Shown here piece after piece: positions 1 through 7,947 of a DNA stretch of 55,462 nucleotides (its first letter is position 1; every line of letters begins with the position of its first letter). The position numbers were made by a program, and so were the translations under genes. The notes under the pieces were generated by a model that was given only the letters and a program-made list of their open reading frames with translations, ran no database searches and was not told where the DNA came from. The DNA is from Ruminococcus sp. (lineage in GTDB: Bacteria > Bacillota > Clostridia > Oscillospirales > Ruminococcaceae), in the NCBI GenBank assembly GCA_015066935.1, contig SVNK01000012.1, forward strand, positions 1 through 55,462, in the 5' to 3' direction.

Positions 1-162
1 CGTTACATATATCGTTGATATTATTAAAGTAAGCCCAAAAGCTATTTCTTTTTTGGTTCCCGAATATTTATAGCCAAACATTTTTACAAGCATATCTAAA
101 ACAATATAATTTTCAAAAAGTGTCGCAGCAATCTCAATTATGTTCCAAATTATCTTCATCAT
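1..162 (-). CDS. Membrane sensor histidine kinase, N-terminal fragment (cut by window edge)
   Basis: Reading leftward from ATG at 162, 54 codons are open to the window edge. The peptide begins MMKIIWNIIEIAATLFENYI and continues through two hydrophobic stretches, as in the membrane sensor part of AgrC/GHKL-type kinases. The start overlaps the stop of the LytTR response regulator by four bases (ATGA), so the two are translationally coupled as a kinase-regulator pair. An AGGAG lies at 166-170. A second ATG at 159 is equally possible. The kinase domain itself is not in the window, so the assignment rests on the partner gene and the hydrophobic N-terminus. Confidence 0.6.
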   Translation of the reverse strand, partial: MMKIIWNIIEIAATLFENYIVLDMLVKMFGYKYSGTKKEIAFGLTLIISTIYVT

Positions 163-863
163 ATTCTCCTTGAATAAAACTGAAATGCTTCTTTAACAGC
201 TGCTGTCTTGCTTCTGCTTATAGGAAGCTGATGTTTATTGTTGAGTACGATAGTGTTTTTTTCGATTGAGTAAATATATCTGAAATTCACAAGATATCGG
301 GAATGTACTCGTATAAAGCCGAAGTGAGCATATAAATTTTCAATATTATTAAGGCTGTCACGCAAAGTATACTTCTTCTTGGCAGTAATTACATCTACAT
401 AATGATCGTCACTTTGCATATACATAATGTCTTTAATCAGACATTTAAACTCATTTCCCGAATCTGAAAAAGTTATATATTGTTGACGAGCATCGATTGA
501 CTCGATTAATGTTTCAAGGATTTCTCCTATTTCTGTTTCAAGATATTTCTTTCGAATAAATCCTAAAGCTTTAAACCTATATGCTTTATAAACGAGTTCG
601 TCATGATTTGTAACAAATATTATTTCGGCAGCTGAATTTGATTTATTAAGTTGAGAAGCAGCTTCCATGCCGTTCAATCCGGGCATATCCAGATCAAGAA
701 ATATTACATCGAATAGTTGTGAATGATTTGCATCCAATAAACTTTTGGCATCACAATACAGACTTAATTCACAATTAATATTATGAGAGGCGAATTCTTT
801 TTTTATTATTTTTCTGATATATTTAATATCAGTTTCATTATCATCACAAATCGCAATATTCAA
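159..863 (-). CDS. LytTR-family response regulator (AgrA/VirR-like)
   Basis: This 234-residue protein is a DNA-binding response regulator. An N-terminal receiver domain (about 1-120) has the acidic pair CDD at 6-8, a probable phospho-acceptor Asp57 in FLDLDMPG and a lysine near 105. A LytTR DNA-binding domain (about 135-230) contains the typical IRVHSRYLVNF stretch. In this family the regulator is phosphorylated by a membrane kinase responding to a peptide or envelope signal, and the kinase gene overlaps its 3' end here. The start is TTG at 863, preceded by AAGGAG about 12 bases upstream. Its own promoter lies at 889-917. The target genes are unknown; on a mobile element it may control transfer or a cargo trait. 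Confidence 0.85.
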   Translation of the reverse strand: MNIAICDDNETDIKYIRKIIKKEFASHNINCELSLYCDAKSLLDANHSQLFDVIFLDLDMPGLNGMEAASQLNKSNSAAEIIFVTNHDELVYKAYRFKALGFIRKKYLETEIGEILETLIESIDARQQYITFSDSGNEFKCLIKDIMYMQSDDHYVDVITAKKKYTLRDSLNNIENLYAHFGFIRVHSRYLVNFRYIYSIEKNTIVLNNKHQLPISRSKTAAVKEAFQFYSRRI

Positions 864-888
864 AATCAGTCAGCTCCTTTCAGATTTT

Positions 889-917
889 ATTATAGCATTT
901 CAAAATATATTTTGCAA
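889..917 (-). promoter_or_regulatory. Promoter of the LytTR two-component genes
   Basis: On the minus strand TTGCAA (912-917) is followed after 17 bases by TATAAT (889-894) with a TGC extended -10. It lies just upstream of the TTG start at 863 and immediately beyond the 3' end of the sigma-like gene. Confidence 0.6.
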
Positions 918-920
918 TAC

Positions 921-1688
921 TCAATAATCCCTATCCGTATACTTAATCTGCAATCTCACTCTATGAAAAGCATCAATCCATACGCTGAAATTACTTCGAG
1001 GAAATAGTTCCCAGAAGTGTTCTATAGCCTTTTCCTTTGCTTTTTTAACACCATTTTCAGTCATCATTTCAAGAGTGGCGATGTCTTTAATTATCATTTC
1101 TTCATAGCCGAAAGCACCGTAGCAATGACCAAGCAAACTTTTATCTTTGTCGGAAAGTGAATCGAATATCTCTTTGAAATACTTGACGCAGTACCGCCTG
1201 TGAACGAATTTATGAGGATTGCTCGCTGTCCTATCTACCATTATTTCAAGGTCGTAAGGATCATCTTCCTCAGTTTCCGTAAGGTCATTTATGTAATACG
1301 ATTTCAAATCATAGCTGAGATGTTTGCCCAGTTCATCTGATGTGATGTTCAGCTTTTCACATATTTCATCGTCAGAGTATCCGTCAAAGTGCATCAGCTT
1401 TGTATCAAGGATTGTGTTCATTTCCTGCTTTGACAGCGACAGATTTCCGATGTTTTTCTCAATATATCTTCGCATCTCTCCGTGAATAAATGGCTGTGCA
1501 TAAACACGGAACGGGCTTTTATTTGGATCGTATGTACCTTTCTTTATCAGCCTTAATACAGCAAGTCTGCCTTCCTGTTCAAGGTCGGAAATTGTATCAT
1601 TATTGTTCAGCTTGTATCTGCGGCAAAGCTTTTTAGCCTGAGTCTGTATAACTCCTTCACAGCTGTTAAGTAATTCTTCTCTTGTCAT
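921..1688 (-). CDS. Sigma-70-like RNA polymerase factor of a mobile element
   Basis: The 255-residue protein has a region-2-like segment (about residues 35-77, with DLEQEGRLAVLRLIKKG and a following aromatic YAQPFIHGEMRRYI) resembling the core-binding and -10-recognition part of sigma-70 factors. A helical C-terminal half (about 185-235) could serve as region 4. It follows the DUF6076-type gene with one base between stop and start, so the two form an operon. Such divergent sigma-like proteins are common on clostridial integrative elements. A role in transcribing element genes is inference; a DNA-binding regulator that no longer acts as a sigma factor is the alternative. Confidence 0.65.
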   Translation of the reverse strand: MTREELLNSCEGVIQTQAKKLCRRYKLNNNDTISDLEQEGRLAVLRLIKKGTYDPNKSPFRVYAQPFIHGEMRRYIEKNIGNLSLSKQEMNTILDTKLMHFDGYSDDEICEKLNITSDELGKHLSYDLKSYYINDLTETEEDDPYDLEIMVDRTASNPHKFVHRRYCVKYFKEIFDSLSDKDKSLLGHCYGAFGYEEMIIKDIATLEMMTENGVKKAKEKAIEHFWELFPRSNFSVWIDAFHRVRLQIKYTDRDY

Positions 1689-1689
1689 T

Positions 1690-2856
1690 TTACCCTTTCG
1701 GACGTCCCTTTTTCGGCGGTGTTATTCCGCATTGTGTATATAAATTCTTTGATTTCAGCAGTTCTTCAAGTTCAGTATTACTGTACTTCGGAGAGGTTAT
1801 AGCAACGTGATATATGTCATAAGCCTTGCGGATAAGCTGTTTTTCCTGTTCTTTTGTAAGCGTTCCACGCTGATAGCATTTCTCAATTCTTTTCACACAT
1901 CTTCTGTAAGAAAGATACTTTGGATTTGTTGCGTTTTCTTCTTTGCGTCGGATTTGCTTGTATGCAACCTGACTGCATGTAAATCTCGGATTTTCAAGTG
2001 AGGGCTTATCACAATATATTGTGCGATAGCCTCTTGTCATAAGGAAAAATCTGTTGCATTGCTTACAGCGTCTGGGATGATGACCTTTCATAAGTCCTTT
2101 GAGAAAATCCATTTTTGCCAATGCTTGTAAATTGTCGGTCTTGTAATATTCAGCGATGCAGTATTCCTTACTGTCTTTTGATTTCGGCATAGGAATATAT
2201 TGCAGAAGAACAAAATCCTCTCGTGTGTACATAAGACCGTCTTTATCATCAGGACTTGCAATGAGATTTTTAAACTGCGGCTCATTCATAAACATACTGT
2301 ATGCAAGGGAGAAACTATGACTGTCAAGACTTTTCAAGCCTGCAAGAATAACATCGGCAAAGTTTGTGATTGTACGTGCAAAAGCAACTGCATCTTCAAA
2401 ATAGCCCGTTATAATATCTACCAGTTCAAGATAACAGAGCCACGCAAAATTATACTTCTCAGAATTGTATTCAAGCGATGAAAACTGTTCTATGTAGTTT
2501 TTATCAATAGGATTGAGCAGCACTTCAAAGATTCTGATTTCACGCAGCATATCAATCATATCACATACTGCGTTGTGAATTTCAGTCCATTCGGAAAATG
2601 TCGGCAGCTTAATTATTCTATCAGCGGCAAGCTCAAGCTTACGCTGTTTATCTGTATGCAAAATGTGTCTGTAGAATAAATGCTCAAATCTGTCTATCCC
2701 TGCAAGCTGTTCAATTTTACTGTGCAGCGGTCTGATTTTATTGATCTGTTCTTGCGATATATTCATAAGAGATAGAGATAACTCGCCGAGCAGAAATTCC
2801 TGTCCCAATACTTCAATATGCTTATCCTTGATGTAAACGTGTATATAACCTTGCAT
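1690..2856 (-). CDS. DUF6076-like protein with C-terminal zinc site
   Basis: This 388-residue protein is largely helical over its first 250 residues. It then has four cysteines, C264-x2-C267, C282 and C294, in a context (GHHPRRCKQCNRFF) that resembles the treble-clef zinc finger of CGNR-type proteins. I recognise it as the kind of protein annotated DUF6076 in Ruminococcus; its function is not known. A basic tail ends in KKGRPKG, suggesting nucleic-acid contact. It is the first gene of a two-gene operon with the sigma-like factor and has a good promoter at 2894-2921. A TCCTCC complement (ribosome site) lies at 2870-2875. Confidence 0.6.
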   Translation of the reverse strand: MQGYIHVYIKDKHIEVLGQEFLLGELSLSLMNISQEQINKIRPLHSKIEQLAGIDRFEHLFYRHILHTDKQRKLELAADRIIKLPTFSEWTEIHNAVCDMIDMLREIRIFEVLLNPIDKNYIEQFSSLEYNSEKYNFAWLCYLELVDIITGYFEDAVAFARTITNFADVILAGLKSLDSHSFSLAYSMFMNEPQFKNLIASPDDKDGLMYTREDFVLLQYIPMPKSKDSKEYCIAEYYKTDNLQALAKMDFLKGLMKGHHPRRCKQCNRFFLMTRGYRTIYCDKPSLENPRFTCSQVAYKQIRRKEENATNPKYLSYRRCVKRIEKCYQRGTLTKEQEKQLIRKAYDIYHVAITSPKYSNTELEELLKSKNLYTQCGITPPKKGRPKG

Positions 2857-2893
2857 AGCTGTCCTCCTGAATCGAAACTATGTTCTTGATTAT

Positions 2894-2921
2894 ATTATAC
2901 CACTTATTTTTTACTTGTCAA
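2894..2921 (-). promoter_or_regulatory. Promoter of the DUF6076-sigma operon
   Basis: On the minus strand TTGACA (2916-2921), 16 bases, then TATAAT (2894-2899) with a TGG just before the -10. It points at the gene starting at 2856. Confidence 0.7.
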
Positions 2922-3172
2922 TACAAATGTCGTAAACATTGAAAAATATATGTCTCCATATTTTATACCTTTTTGAAAAATACGGACATAGAATATATGT
3001 AAGCATTACGCACTGCGGATTTTCCGTGGTGCGTATTTGTTTTTTCAACACAGCCGACACAAATAATTCAGTCGAGGTGATGTGCGTTTTTATTTTTGCT
3101 GTTGGCTGTATGGGGTTTATTATTGAGGAAGGGAGGTTCAAAGCAAGAAATCAAAAAAAGGAGCGTGATAAA
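2922..3172 (+). promoter_or_regulatory. repA upstream region with a terminator-like hairpin
   Basis: This non-coding stretch separates the divergent DUF6076 operon from repA. It contains a strong inverted repeat, TACGCAC (3007-3013) with GTGCGTA (3029-3035) and an inner CGG/CCG pair, followed by TTTGTTTTTT, which is a classical intrinsic-terminator shape lying upstream of repA in the repA direction. A transcript started near 2940-2990 would be stopped there unless antiterminated, so an attenuator is possible. No convincing plus-strand promoter was identified. An open frame runs through it upstream of repA but has no ribosome site. Confidence 0.4.
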
Positions 3173-4231
3173 ATGCAAAAGAAACTACAAACGAATACCG
3201 CTGAAGAAATACTTTCAACGGTATACAAACCAATTGAGTATGTCATTAACGGACTTCTTGCACAGGGACTATATATCCTTGCAGGTTCACAAAAGGTTGG
3301 TAAATCCTGGCTTGCACTTGATATATGTCACAGCATTGCAACAGGAAGTGATGTTCTGAAACGAAAGACTGTTCAGGGAACTTCTCTGTATCTGTGTCTT
3401 GAAGATAACTATGTACGCATACAGGACAGACTGTTCAGTATATCAGCTGAGCCTACAGAGAATATGCACTTTGCTATAATGGCTGATACAATCGGGAATG
3501 GTCTTGAAAATCAGATTGAGGATTTCTATAATAATCATTCCGATTTGAAAGTGATTATTATTGATACGTTGCAAAAGGTGCGTAACGAAACAAAGTCAGG
3601 CTATGGTAAAGACTACAAAGAAATGTCAATGCTGAAAGCTCTTGCAGATAAGCTTCGCATTGCAGTAGTGCTTATTCATCATACACGAAAATGTAAGGAC
3701 AGCGATCCGTTCAATATGATTTCAGGTTCAACTGGTATCAGCGGTTGTGCTGACGGCAGTATGGTACTCGTTGAAACATTTCGTGGCAGCAGGAAAGGTA
3801 CACTTTATTGTGTCGGACGTGACATCGGCAACGCTGAAATTGCAATTGAGTTTGATGAAGCTGTTATGAAATGGATTGTATCCGATGAACCGCCACCGCA
3901 GAAAAGTCATGACAACATTTTTCTCTCTGCGGTTTATCTGTTCATCAGAGAGCGTTTCCATTTCGTTGGTACAGCAACAGAGCTGATTGAAGAATTAAAA
4001 TTAATTACTGATGAAGAATTCTTTCCGAATAGAGTCACAAGAGATTTAGTTCAGAACGGATATGAACTGAGTAAGTACGGAATTGAATTTCAGTACAAAA
4101 GAACTCATTCAGGAAGAATTATTCACCTTGATTATTATTCAGAGCGTGACGGTAGTGACGGTAAAAACGATGATAAAGTTACCGTCACGCAGAGGTGCAT
4201 TGAAACGTCACAAAGGTCTATACAGCGTTAA
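3173..4231 (+). CDS. RepA-like hexameric AAA ATPase
   Basis: This 352-residue protein is an AAA/RecA-fold ATPase of the RepA/AAA_25 group, which act as replicative helicases or initiators on plasmids and integrative elements. It has Walker A GSQKVGKS (38-45), Walker B VIIID (127-131), a sensor HH at 169-170 and the motif GSTGISG (185-191). The C-terminal 130 residues are less conserved and end in a Ser/Asp/Gly-rich stretch encoded by iteron-like repeats. The start at 3173 is chosen because AAGGAG lies 8-13 bases upstream, although the frame is open further up. Its place before oriT-like sequence, mobC and the relaxase points to replication of the excised circle. Confidence 0.8.
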   Translation: MQKKLQTNTAEEILSTVYKPIEYVINGLLAQGLYILAGSQKVGKSWLALDICHSIATGSDVLKRKTVQGTSLYLCLEDNYVRIQDRLFSISAEPTENMHFAIMADTIGNGLENQIEDFYNNHSDLKVIIIDTLQKVRNETKSGYGKDYKEMSMLKALADKLRIAVVLIHHTRKCKDSDPFNMISGSTGISGCADGSMVLVETFRGSRKGTLYCVGRDIGNAEIAIEFDEAVMKWIVSDEPPPQKSHDNIFLSAVYLFIRERFHFVGTATELIEELKLITDEEFFPNRVTRDLVQNGYELSKYGIEFQYKRTHSGRIIHLDYYSERDGSDGKNDDKVTVTQRCIETSQRSIQR

Positions 4232-4295
4232 TTGCGGTGCGTGTCAGTAGAAATTTTAATGCAAAGTTACCGTCACGGATTGAAGTTGCTGTCAC
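4146..4295 (+). repeat. Iteron-like 9-bp repeats (GTGACGGTA / TACCGTCAC)
   Basis: GTGACGGTA occurs twice in tandem at 4146-4154 and 4155-4163. Its exact inverse TACCGTCAC follows at 4180-4188 and 4268-4276. The last two lie inside an identical 15-mer, AAAGTTACCGTCACG. A degenerate copy, TGCTGTCAC, sits at 4287-4295, and a short CGTCAC is at 4206-4211. The array overlaps the end of repA and runs past its stop. Repeats of this length beside a RepA-type gene are typical of initiator-binding iterons; that role is inferred. Confidence 0.55.
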
Positions 4296-4449
4296 GCATA
4301 ATTCAGCCGAAATTTGCCCTCGTCTTTCGCATAGGGTAATTACCCCCACAAAATCAATTGAGGGCGAAATAAGCCCCGAATTTGCAGAGTGTGAGCGTAA
4401 TAAAAACGAAGATAAAAAGGATATGAATTCTGCTGAAAATGTGGGGTTC

Positions 4450-4560
4450 AAGAGAGTCCTCTTCAGAGGGCAAGCATAGCGCATGGCTTGCCGCCTACGC
4501 CTTCAAGACGGGCAGTAGCCCGAACCCACTACGGCGAACCGCCGAATAATATCAAGGAGA
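4450..4560 (+). other. Candidate origin of transfer (oriT)
   Basis: Four short perfect hairpins lie in a row directly upstream of mobC and the relaxase, where oriT sits in related elements: CCTCT/AGAGG (4458-4469), GGCAAGC/GCTTGCC with a 10-base loop (4469-4492), CGGGC/GCCCG (4509-4522) and CGGCG/CGCCG (4532-4544). The stretch is richer in GC than its surroundings and has no credible gene. A nick site cannot be placed by eye. Confidence 0.45.
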
Positions 4561-4568
4561 GTGATGCT

Positions 4569-4880
4569 ATGAGAAAAAGAAACAAGACGATAGCAATACG
4601 CTGTACGGAAGAAGAATATCAGCGTATTCATGACAGAGCAAAGCAGTACGGTCTTAAGCTCAACGATTTCGTTATCCGAAGTGCACTCAATAAAAAAATT
4701 ATTGTAGCTGAGGGTATAAATGAAATCGTGAAGCAGCAGAAAGCAATTGGTAGGAATCTCAATCAGATAGCTACCCTTGCTAACATGAACAGGCTTACCG
4801 TTGTAAACTTCCAACCGCTTCTCGATGAGCATATCAATGTAACTACTATGATTGGCGAACTGTTAAGGACGGTGAAGTAA
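4569..4880 (+). CDS. mobC: MobC-family relaxosome accessory protein
   Basis: This 103-residue protein begins with a basic ribbon-helix-helix-like segment (IAIRCTEEEYQRIHDRAKQYGLKLNDFVIRSAL split over 8-43) and has the family signature around IGRNLNQIATLAN (about 66-78). MobC proteins bind oriT and help the relaxase reach the nick site. The start is set at 4569 because AAGGAG (4554-4559) lies nine bases before it. The stop shares one base with the relaxase start (TAATG), so the two are coupled. An upstream extension of the frame to 4488 would run through the oriT hairpins and is not used. Confidence 0.85.
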   Translation: MRKRNKTIAIRCTEEEYQRIHDRAKQYGLKLNDFVIRSALNKKIIVAEGINEIVKQQKAIGRNLNQIATLANMNRLTVVNFQPLLDEHINVTTMIGELLRTVK

Positions 4881-6265
4881 TGGCAACAGTAACTGCGATA
4901 AGTACAAAGGGCGGTGGCGGAGGTAAAGCTACGCTTGAATATATCTGTCGTGATGACAAGACTGACAATCAAAAATATGTCACAGCTCTCAATTGTTCAC
5001 TGCCGACAGTGTATCAAGAATTCAAAAACACCCGTGAGATGTATGGAAAGACTGGAGGTATCAAGTACTATCATTTCGTACAATCACACCCAAGTGGATA
5101 TGAAATTCAGCCTGAACTTGCCCACAGAATTGCTGTTGAGCTTGCGGAGAAAGCATTCAAGGGACACGAATGTGTTGTTGCAACTCATATCGATGCGGAG
5201 CATATTCATTCCCACATCGTTTTTAATTCCGTAAATGCTGAAACAGGTACGAAGTATCATTCAAATAAATTTACTCTGAATGATATCAGAAATATATCCG
5301 ATGAAATATGTCAGAAGTATGGTATGCAGACATTGGAAAAGCCTGTGGTCAACCAGAGGACGAACGGAATCACCACAGGCGAATACCGCAGTGCAATGAA
5401 AGGAGAAAGCTGGAAGATAGATCTCATTAATGTAATTGATGAGGTTATGAAGCAAGCAAAAACACAAAAGCAGTTCTGTTTTTTAATGCGACAGAAAGGA
5501 TATGGCGTGAGGTGGGAGGACTCACGAAAATATATCACCTACACCTGTCCTAACGGTAAACGCTGTCGTGACAACAGACTGCACGACCAACGATACAGTA
5601 AGGAGATGATGTGTGATGAATTCAAAATTAGAGCAGATGAAATCGGCTTCGAAATCAAATCTGGACGAAGCGATGAACACACCGCAGGCGACATTTGTTC
5701 TCGACAGCAACTGGAGAGCAGTGATAGCTCAGCTTACGTTACTCACCCAAGCAATAGAACAGGTCAGCGAGAAAGCAAGTCAGGCTATGACTGTGGAGCA
5801 GATGAATTATCACTTGGAAAATCAGCAGGTAATATTCGATCAGGTGAAATCGGAGTGCAGACACATTCAGCAAACAACAGCAGAGCAGACAACGAACTCT
5901 CTGACGAGCTTAATCAGCCAATCAGAGAAGCTGTCATTACAGGCTGGGAAACTGAACGAAGAATACTCTTCGAAGCTGAAAAGCTTAGAAGAATGGAAAC
6001 ACAAAACGCAATTGAAAATGCTCAGAGCGATTGTGATTTCGCAGTCGGTGCTGTTGATATTGTGGACGGTGTTGCAAATGTTGCTTCGATAATCGATAAC
6101 GCTCCGACTGATCCCGAAGAACTGGAACGATATATTGAAGCGCAGCGAGCCGCACAGAATGCAGGATTATTAATCGGTGCAGCTGTTGCGGCAATTGAAC
6201 TTCTGTCGGAAAAGCTTGAAGAAATGAAAGCTGACGCAGAAGATATTGATATGGATATCAGTTGA
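4880..6265 (+). CDS. MOBP-type relaxase (mobilization nuclease)
   Basis: The 461-residue protein nicks oriT and pilots the transferred strand. Residues 1 to about 240 are the relaxase domain: a probable catalytic Tyr21 near the start, and the metal-binding triad HIDAEHIHSHIVFN at 103-116 (HxDxxHxH). From about residue 245 the sequence becomes Ser/Asn/Arg-rich and low in complexity, exactly where a second frame is occupied by another gene, and then ends in a helical, partly hydrophobic tail (about 410-461). Start and mobC stop overlap by one base. The odd C-terminal composition is probably a result of the overlapping gene. Confidence 0.9.
   Translation: MATVTAISTKGGGGGKATLEYICRDDKTDNQKYVTALNCSLPTVYQEFKNTREMYGKTGGIKYYHFVQSHPSGYEIQPELAHRIAVELAEKAFKGHECVVATHIDAEHIHSHIVFNSVNAETGTKYHSNKFTLNDIRNISDEICQKYGMQTLEKPVVNQRTNGITTGEYRSAMKGESWKIDLINVIDEVMKQAKTQKQFCFLMRQKGYGVRWEDSRKYITYTCPNGKRCRDNRLHDQRYSKEMMCDEFKIRADEIGFEIKSGRSDEHTAGDICSRQQLESSDSSAYVTHPSNRTGQRESKSGYDCGADELSLGKSAGNIRSGEIGVQTHSANNSRADNELSDELNQPIREAVITGWETERRILFEAEKLRRMETQNAIENAQSDCDFAVGAVDIVDGVANVASIIDNAPTDPEELERYIEAQRAAQNAGLLIGAAVAAIELLSEKLEEMKADAEDIDMDIS
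5616..6092 (+). CDS. MobB-like membrane protein nested in the relaxase gene
   Basis: A second open frame of about 158 codons lies wholly inside the relaxase gene, shifted by one base. AAGGAG at 5600-5605 precedes ATG 5616 by ten bases, or GTG 5613 by seven. The product is a long, Gln/Glu/Lys-rich coiled-coil-like helix (about 1-130) ending in a single hydrophobic segment (AIVISQSVLLILWTVLQMLL), so it looks like a tail-anchored protein. Its composition is much more protein-like than the relaxase frame over the same bases. Nested mobB genes with a membrane helix are known inside mobA of IncQ plasmids; this one is an analogue by layout, and homology is not claimed. Confidence 0.6.
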   Translation: MNSKLEQMKSASKSNLDEAMNTPQATFVLDSNWRAVIAQLTLLTQAIEQVSEKASQAMTVEQMNYHLENQQVIFDQVKSECRHIQQTTAEQTTNSLTSLISQSEKLSLQAGKLNEEYSSKLKSLEEWKHKTQLKMLRAIVISQSVLLILWTVLQMLLR

Positions 6266-6359
6266 CGGAGAAATCTGTCAGCTTTTAATTTACAACGAAA
6301 GGACGATCTAAAAATGTGTAATACGAATATAAACAGAAACAACACAAACGGAGGAACAA

Positions 6360-6575
6360 ATGAGATATATAGAAATGTTCAGAAACGAACCCGATGTGCT
6401 TACCGTTCCGGAAGCGGCAAAACTGCTTCGCATCGGGAAAAATCAGGCGTACGAGCTCGTAAAAAACGGAAGGCTCGGTGCGATAAAGCTGGGTAAGAAG
6501 ATTATTGTGCCGAAGCTGTCGCTTATTGACTTCTGCCGAAACGAAAAGAATTATTTGGTGCTTATGCCGAAATGA
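6360..6575 (+). CDS. Excisionase-like helix-turn-helix protein
   Basis: This 71-residue protein has a MerR-type winged HTH of the excisionase kind: VLTVPEAAKLLRIGKNQAYELV (two blocks, about 13-34) followed by a basic wing NGRLGAIKLGKKIIVPK. Such proteins bend DNA at attachment sites and direct the integrase toward excision. It stands between the relaxase and the integrase, as expected. GGAGG lies at 6350-6354. A longer overlapping frame starting at 6314 shows no domain and was not used. Confidence 0.85.
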   Translation: MRYIEMFRNEPDVLTVPEAAKLLRIGKNQAYELVKNGRLGAIKLGKKIIVPKLSLIDFCRNEKNYLVLMPK

Positions 6576-6670
6576 GGTAAAAGGTATGGAATTATCGGGA
6601 GAAGTGTGGTATTGTGGTCGTGACGAAAGTCGCGGTAAGTAACGATTCGGGAAACGAGAGGAGGATGATA

Positions 6671-7873
6671 ATGAATATCACTACAGGTCATATAACTGAG
6701 AAAAACGGCAGATGGTATGCCGTGGTAAATCTCTATGATACTAATGGAAAGCGTCATGAAAAGTGGAGGAGCCTCAATCTTGACGCAAAAAAGGGGACAA
6801 AAACAGAAGCCAACCACCGCTTGAATCAGATATTGGAACAGTACAATCTCGGTGACCAATATCTGCACGAGGGTATGTCGAGAGCAGACAAGGAACGCAA
6901 TCGAACAGCCGATATGAAGGTGGACGTTTATCTAAAAGAATGGCTGGAGTCCTACAAAGGCAACATCACAAAGTCCACGTATACAAGCTACAAACGATAT
7001 ATGGACGTCCACATCATACCGTTTTTCAAAGAGATGAACGTCAAGGTCAAGGAGATAACGGGTGACGAGATAAACGAGTTCTACGCTCACCTCAGAAGCA
7101 AGGGACTCAAGGGGACAACCTGCCAGAGATATCACTCGCTGCTGCATCTTGCATTCAAGTCGGCAATGAAGCGGCGTGTTATTCCGACGAATCCTGTTGA
7201 CCAATCAGACCGACCAAAATCGGTACAGTTCATCGGAAGCTATTACAATGCGGAAGAAATAAAACAGCTTATCGAATGTACAAAGGATGATCCACTGCAC
7301 ATTGTCATCGTACTGGCAGTGTATTACGGACTCAGAAGAAGTGAGGTCATCGGATTGAAGTGGTCGGCGGTGGACTTCGAGGGAAAGACTGTAAGCATCA
7401 GGCACAAGGTTCTGCAGGACGAGGACGGAGTTACAGGCTATGATGTAATGAAAACAAAATCGTCGTACAGAACGCTTCCGCTGATACCGATAGTCGAACA
7501 GGCACTCCTTGAAGAACGTGACAAGCAGTCTGAAATGAAGAAAGCCTTTGGCAGAAGCTACTGCCGAAAGTATGAGGACTATATCTGCGTGGACGCAATT
7601 GGTGAGTTGATACGTCCGAATTATGTATCAGACCATTTCGCAATAGTGCTTCGCAGGAACGGACTGCGTAAAATCCGCTTTCATGACCTTCGCCACAGCT
7701 GTGCGAGTCTGCTCCTTGCAAACGGAGTTCAGATGAAGCTGATACAGGAATGGCTCGGTCACAGCGACATCGGTACAACGAGCAACGTTTACAGCCATGT
7801 TGACAGCGAAAGCAAGAAACTCAGTGCCGAAGCTATATCAAAAGCACTTGCGGGACAAACAGATGACAGCTGA
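6671..7873 (+). CDS. int: Tyrosine recombinase (integrase)
   Basis: The 400-residue protein catalyses site-specific integration and excision. It has an N-terminal arm-type DNA-binding part (1-60), a core-binding SAM-like domain (about 80-180) and a catalytic domain with Arg222 (GLRRSEV), HDLRH (His338, Arg341), His364 (WLGHS) and the nucleophile Tyr374. The start at 6671 follows AGAGGAGG by six bases; the frame stays open to 6614 without a better site. The gene runs directly up to the tRNA-Ser gene, which is its probable target. All catalytic residues are present, so it is likely active. Confidence 0.93.
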   Translation: MNITTGHITEKNGRWYAVVNLYDTNGKRHEKWRSLNLDAKKGTKTEANHRLNQILEQYNLGDQYLHEGMSRADKERNRTADMKVDVYLKEWLESYKGNITKSTYTSYKRYMDVHIIPFFKEMNVKVKEITGDEINEFYAHLRSKGLKGTTCQRYHSLLHLAFKSAMKRRVIPTNPVDQSDRPKSVQFIGSYYNAEEIKQLIECTKDDPLHIVIVLAVYYGLRRSEVIGLKWSAVDFEGKTVSIRHKVLQDEDGVTGYDVMKTKSSYRTLPLIPIVEQALLEERDKQSEMKKAFGRSYCRKYEDYICVDAIGELIRPNYVSDHFAIVLRRNGLRKIRFHDLRHSCASLLLANGVQMKLIQEWLGHSDIGTTSNVYSHVDSESKKLSAEAISKALAGQTDDS

Positions 7874-7887
7874 AGCAAGAAATAGCT

Positions 7888-7925
7888 CAAAAAGAAAAAG
7901 CACCGCCTTGAAAAAAGCGGTGCTT
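7888..7925 (-). terminator. Terminator of the tRNA-Ser transcript
   Basis: AAGCACCGC and GCGGTGCTT form a nine-base-pair stem (7898-7925). On the minus strand the stem is followed by TTTTTCTTTTT, so it ends the tRNA transcript; it also lies just after the integrase stop. Confidence 0.8.
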
Positions 7926-7947
7926 TGCGGCAAATGCCGTATTAATC

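Noticed and set aside
4237..4479. 80-codon open frame between repA and mobC
   Set aside because: No ribosome site, no recognisable domain, and it runs through the iteron-like repeats and part of the oriT-like hairpins.
6314..6496. 60-codon frame overlapping the excisionase gene
   Set aside because: It has a fair ribosome site, but the sequence is Asn/Arg-rich without a domain, and the other frame encodes a clear excisionase-type HTH.
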